Shown: piece after piece, positions 60,949 through 64,000 of the stretch
Layout: every line of letters begins with the position of its first letter
How positions within the stretch are numbered: the stretch's first letter is position 1
Source of the DNA: Kaistella soli
GTDB lineage: Bacteria > Bacteroidota > Bacteroidia > Flavobacteriales > Weeksellaceae
Reading direction: 5' to 3'
NCBI RefSeq assembly: GCF_019038595.1
Contig: NZ_JAHOPF010000001.1
Coordinates: 602,112 to 666,111 of the forward strand
Length of the DNA stretch: 64,000 bases
Position numbers and translations under genes: made by a program
The notes under the pieces: generated by a model
What the model was told of the DNA's origin: nothing
Seen by the model: the letters and a program-made list of their open reading frames with translations, nothing else
Databases searched by the model: none

Positions 60949-61518
60949 TTAGTTCTTCACTAATTGCCAGTATCTAAATACGCTATCCCGCTTAATTTCT
61001 ATAAAATTTAATTTCTGAAGCAAATTTATTGATCCGGTATTGCCGAGGTGAGTGGAAGCGGTGATATCAATAGATGAGTCAGTATTCAGGACCCAATCAA
61101 TCAAACATTTTGAGGCTTCTTCCGCATATCCTTTTCTTCTTTCAGTTTCAATGATCCCGTAGCCAAGATCGCAGCTGTGATGTAATGCGTCGAAACCTTT
61201 GAAACCGATATCTCCGATAATTTCATTAGTCTCCTTTTTTACAATCATCCAGGACTCGAACCCGGTAGGCGAGTTTACTTTCGATAAATTGGCAATTATT
61301 CTTGGCAGCGTCTCTAAAATGTCCGAATCGGGCCAGTTTCTGCCTTTATTTAATCCGATGCTGTAGGTGATATCAAAGTTTCCATTTAAAATTTCTTCAC
61401 AGATTTCGAGTGTAAATGGCAGCAATATCAGTCTGTTACTGAAAATCACTAAAGGGAGTTGTTTTTTATTTTTCAAAAAATACAGTTTATAATGCTCAAA
61501 AATAAAGATTATTTGCAT
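60949..61518 (-). CDS. GNAT family N-acetyltransferase (RimJ/RimL type)
   Basis: A 189-residue acetyltransferase of the ribosomal-protein/amino-group type. NRLILLPFTLEICEEILNG (about 28-46) opens the fold; EIIGDIGFKGFDALHHSCDLGYGIIETERRKGYAEEASKCLIDWVL (about 98-143) holds the acetyl-CoA motif A (ERRKGYAEEA). The short hydrophobic N-terminus (MQIIFIFEHYKLYFL) before NRLILL may not be translated; an internal start is possible. Substrate unknown. A neighbouring second GNAT gene (61619-62166) is broken. Confidence 0.85.
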   Translation of the reverse strand: MQIIFIFEHYKLYFLKNKKQLPLVIFSNRLILLPFTLEICEEILNGNFDITYSIGLNKGRNWPDSDILETLPRIIANLSKVNSPTGFESWMIVKKETNEIIGDIGFKGFDALHHSCDLGYGIIETERRKGYAEEASKCLIDWVLNTDSSIDITASTHLGNTGSINLLQKLNFIEIKRDSVFRYWQLVKN

Positions 61519-61618
61519 TCAACGCAAAAGTGTTGAATTGTAGAGAAAAGACCGCGGATCTCAACTTGCCGGGATTTTATAATTCGTACTTATCAGTATA
61601 ACAAAACAAGCATTATGC

Positions 61619-62166
61619 TTATTCGGTTATCCTTAAATCTTGCCTCAATTCATATTCAACCTCATCGCCGTCCAAATCTTTAATTTTTATAAAGTTAAGG
61701 TTTTCAATAAGCTGTATTGCTTTTTTGTTTTCTTGACTGGTAATTGCCCAGATGCGTTTCAGTCCGATAGTATTCAGTCCGAATTCAATGGCTGATGAAA
61801 GGGCAGAAGTCATATAACCCCGTCCGCGGTATTGAGGCAATAGAACGCAGCCCAGTTCACCTTCACCTTGGTCCAGCCCGCGATAATATCCGCAGGTACC
61901 GACAATTTATCTGTTAGTGGGTCTGCAATACCCCAGTGAATTGAACTTCCGTTGCGGTAGTCCATATCTATTTTAGCCTGCATTTCTATGGCTTGTTCCA
62001 GTGTGGCAGCCCGAACACCGTTATAGAATGAAATTTCAATAATATCATGAATGTCGAAAGACTGAATCTGTCTCAACACTATTTTTGCGTCTGAAATACT
62101 TGGATATTGTTCGTATGGTGGAAGTTTCATTTCGTTGGTTGTATTTGGCCCTGCATAGTGAGACAT
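61619..62166 (-). pseudogene. GNAT acetyltransferase gene with a single-base frameshift
   Basis: From the ATG at 62166 the frame encodes a GNAT N-terminus (MKLPPYEQYP... ISDAKIVLRQIQSFDIHDIIEISFYNGVRAATLEQAIEMQ, WGIADPLTDKL), then turns into unrelated sequence and stops. The next frame, from about 61905, reads VGTCGYYRGLDQGEGELGCVL and LPQYRGRGYMTSALSSAIEF (acetyl-CoA motif A) through to the stop at 61619. The total length is 3n+2, so one base is missing near 61903-61908 (in a GATAAATTGTC context). The ATG abuts the stop of the upstream gene with no spacer. Either a recent pseudogene or a sequencing error. Confidence 0.85.
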
Positions 62167-62694
62167 TTAGATACTGTTTTTTATTAAACTTTCTAAAGTT
62201 TCCAGGATTGCGAAATCTTTTACTTTTGTGGGTATTGTAACTTTCAATTTTTGATTTTCAAGAAGGAGATTTTCTACCTGATATTGTTTTATAAAATCGA
62301 TTACTTCCTCAGAGATTCCTTCTTTCGAAGTTGTTATATAGAAAGGAGAGGGGAGAAATTGTTTGTTCAGTGAGCTCGTAAAAATTCTATGAAGTTTAGA
62401 TTTCCCAATCTTTACGATATCATTTTTATAGATCTTACTTAATCCAATTTCGGTTTTGTAAAAGTCAACAGAATAAATTGGTTTCAGGGATCCGGCTTGG
62501 GTGCTTTGATGTTTATAAAGCTTAATGGTGGCCGGATATACGGTGCGTATCAATTTGATATCGACATCATACCCATAAGCATTGCAGAAACCGCTAAACT
62601 TTGGGCTATAGTCCTCAAGTTGCGATTGAATGTCTTCTACATAACTTTTATTTTCTATAAAGAAAGGAGAATTTGATGTTTCAAAATTGATCAT
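62167..62694 (-). CDS. Uncharacterised soluble protein
   Basis: A 175-residue protein without signal or membrane segments. Segments include MINFETSNSPFFIENKSYVEDIQSQLEDY, FYKTEIGLSKIYKNDIVKIGKSKLHRIFTSSLNKQFLPSPFYITTS (about 78-123) and a C-terminal VENLLLENQKLKVTIPTKVKDF helix-strand. I do not recognise the family; it looks like a compact alpha/beta fold. Its stop directly abuts the ATG of the broken GNAT gene, so the two were an operon. Confidence 0.65.
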   Translation of the reverse strand: MINFETSNSPFFIENKSYVEDIQSQLEDYSPKFSGFCNAYGYDVDIKLIRTVYPATIKLYKHQSTQAGSLKPIYSVDFYKTEIGLSKIYKNDIVKIGKSKLHRIFTSSLNKQFLPSPFYITTSKEGISEEVIDFIKQYQVENLLLENQKLKVTIPTKVKDFAILETLESLIKNSI

Positions 62695-62929
62695 AGTTAA
62701 ATGCGATTTGAAAAATTACATAAAGCGAAGAGGCTTTGCGAAAGCGCTGCCAATACTTATCAGATCGTTAAGTTATTAAAATAATCAATATAAAATCTCA
62801 AAATTTGGTGATTTCGAAAAAAGTACCTGTTAGCTGATAAAGAAGTTGGAATCGGATAGCGTAAAAGTTCATACTATACTAAAACACATTTTACAAAATC
62901 GATATAATCAGCTGCCGTTTTTAAATCTG

Positions 62930-63301
62930 TTATTTAAATTCCGCAAAATGCCAAAGTACACCTGACGGATCAATGAGCATACATTCGTTTCCCCAATCGT
63001 TTTGCTGCACGGGAATTACTTTTACATTTTCATATTTTCTGTCAAGTTCAAGTTCCTGTAAATATTGACAGAAATTGGCAGCGCTTTCTACTTCCAGCAG
63101 AACCATTGTGTTTTCCAGCCATTCTTTCACGTAGTAATCCTGAAGTTAAAAACTTATATCACCCTTAATAAATAAACACATATTTTCCGAAATATTCCTT
63201 TCCTCAAAACCCAAATCTTTATAAAACGCCTGCGATAGTTCAAAATTCACAGAACCAATAAAAGTTCTTAGTGATTTAAATGTTGGTTTGCTTTCTTCCA
63301 T
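62930..63301 (-). pseudogene. VOC (glyoxalase-fold) protein gene with an in-frame stop
   Basis: A single frame from the ATG at 63301 (MEESKPTFKSLRTFIGSVNF, ...AFYKDLGFEE) to the stop at 62930 (123 codons before it) reads as a one-domain VOC family protein, but codon 52 (63146-63148) is TAA. The sequence around it, ISF-stop-LQDYYVKEWLENTMVLLEVE, is expected to have an amino acid (commonly Tyr or His) at that position. The C-terminal half, ANFCQYLQELELDRKYE to IDPSGVLWHFAEF, is intact. Probable nonsense mutation. Confidence 0.82.
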
Positions 63302-63321
63302 GGTATTATAGGTTTGTAAAC

Positions 63322-63469
63322 TTAAGGTTGTTTAGTAAAATTCCAAACTTTAAATAATTCTTTATATTTCTCAGGATTTTCTTGCACGAAGTTGGTGTTT
63401 AAAGCAACAGGTTTTTTGCAAATCAGAGATCAAAATTATATAATCCCGCTTAAAAGTTTTTCTCGTCAT
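63322..63469 (-). pseudogene. Fragment of an unidentified small gene with a frameshift
   Basis: MTRKTFKRDYIILISDLQ from the ATG at 63469 shifts at a run of six A residues (about 63413-63418) into KPVALNTNFVQENPEKYKEL and VWNFTKQP, ending at a TAA at 63322. The second part reads as a real C-terminus. I do not recognise the family. It lies in the same strand and cluster as the other broken genes. Confidence 0.5.
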
Positions 63470-63472
63470 TGA

Positions 63473-63724
63473 TTACAGTGATGGTGAATCTTCAGGTTCA
63501 TAAATTCCCCAGATAGCATTCTAAAATTCACCTGCTGCAAATCGAATTATTTGGCCATTGCTGTCGAGTTCGAAAATATCAAAAACGAATTACCGATGGT
63601 AAATGGGATCTTTTACATCGATCTTTTCTCCTGTAGATTTCCACTCCTGCGTCCAGATATTAATGTCCTGAATAAAGAACGGTTCTCCATATGTAATTGT
63701 TTTTGTGAATTTCAAATTCATCAT
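63473..63724 (-). pseudogene. Small gene with two in-frame stops
   Basis: From the ATG at 63724 (MMNLKFTKTITYGEPFFIQD, then WTQEWKSTGEKIDVKDPIYHR) one frame continues to a TAA at 63473 but contains TAA at 63590-63592 and TAG at 63521-63523. Between them FVFDIFELDSNGQIIRFAAGEF and then NAIWGIYEPEDSPSL look like genuine coding sequence. The family is not recognised. Two stops argue against a simple sequencing error. Confidence 0.65.
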
Positions 63725-63737
63725 TTAGGGGATACAA

Positions 63738-63998
63738 TCAATTCACACTGATAAACTTTTCTAAAAGCGCCGGAAGCTTAGTGCCGGGATTGATCTGATC
63801 GTTATTCCAGAAACTCATCACACAGCTCACGTTTTTGTTTCTGATGTTTTCTGCGATATAATAAATATAGTTCCCCCCAAAGTTTGGACAGTAAATTGTA
63901 AAAGTTAAGTTTGATTTTGTTTGTTTTGAGGGTAACAGTTTTGCAAATTTCCACATAGGGAAAATCCCTTCAAAGATTTTTCCGTGTAGTGTGGGAAT
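63738..63998 (-). CDS. C-terminal part of an unidentified protein (runs off the window)
   Basis: An open frame continues to the right edge. The visible 86 codons contain LHGKIFEGIFPMWKFAKLLP, TFTIYCPNFGGNYIYYIAENI and a C-terminal PALLEKFISVN. No start is visible inside the window apart from an internal ATG at 63956, and the frame is open further upstream. The family is not recognised; it may belong to the same decaying group. Confidence 0.4.
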   Translation of the reverse strand: MPTLHGKIFEGIFPMWKFAKLLPSKQTKSNLTFTIYCPNFGGNYIYYIAENIRNKNVSCVMSFWNNDQINPGTKLPALLEKFISVN

Positions 63999-64000
63999 GT

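Overview
The window looks like a chromosomal segment of a Bacteroidota bacterium, most likely Flavobacteriia of the Chryseobacterium/Kaistella clade (Weeksellaceae). This is inferred from type IX secretion (T9SS) C-terminal sorting domains, a GLPGLI-family protein, a DUF6266 gene, a flavobacterial-type membrane pyrophosphatase, and repeated TAnnTTTG (-7) promoter elements with little Shine-Dalgarno signal. Most of the window is ordinary low-GC housekeeping sequence. The accessory part is about 27.1-32.8 kb, and a patch of decaying genes lies at 61.6-63.7 kb.

Layout. 0-4 kb: soluble pyrophosphatase followed by a membrane ion-pumping pyrophosphatase with a C-terminal OmpA domain. 4-11 kb: small envelope proteins and secreted peptidases (M1, S9). 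11-18 kb: a nonsense-split secreted protein gene, queA, an overlapping rlmN-DUF1275-propeller operon, a polyprenyl diphosphate synthase and a DUF72 pair. 18-24 kb: ferritin-like DUF892 protein, a copper ATPase with four N-terminal metal-binding units preceded by an AraC regulator with its own CxxC metal domain, a thioesterase, yaaA and tsaC. 24-25 kb: two identical initiator tRNA genes, each with promoter and terminator. 25-27 kb: methyltransferase and a GHL10-type lipoprotein.

27-33 kb is accessory. It holds a RAYT-type HUH transposase surrounded by, and containing, palindromes with the core AGACGCAATGCATTGCGTCT; a frameshifted DUF6266 gene; a small DUF6572 gene; and a 2.34-kb IS91-like element encoding a tyrosine recombinase and a Y2 HUH transposase between 28-bp imperfect terminal inverted repeats. 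A small HTH protein and a macro-domain protein follow.

34-49 kb: dipeptidyl peptidase III lipoprotein, typA, NlpC/P60 lipoprotein, GLPGLI protein, a BlaI/M56 regulatory pair with a 20-bp palindromic operator, ychF, a T9SS protein, a P2-type cation ATPase and an AI-2E family permease. 49-54 kb: topoisomerase IV parE and parC with a small membrane protein gene wedged between. 54-60 kb: CPBP protease, DoxX protein, and an apparent operon (hydrolase, SDR, cupin, acetyltransferase) divergent from an AraC regulator, then a quinone oxidoreductase. 61-64 kb: an intact GNAT gene, then a run of small genes with frameshifts or in-frame stops.

The strongest leads are the RAYT/REP system with a REP pair inside the RAYT coding sequence, the TIR-bounded IS91-like element, the OmpA-fused pyrophosphatase with its apparently relocated gate glutamate, and the AraC-HMA copper regulator. 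No CRISPR array, rRNA or convincing prophage was seen.
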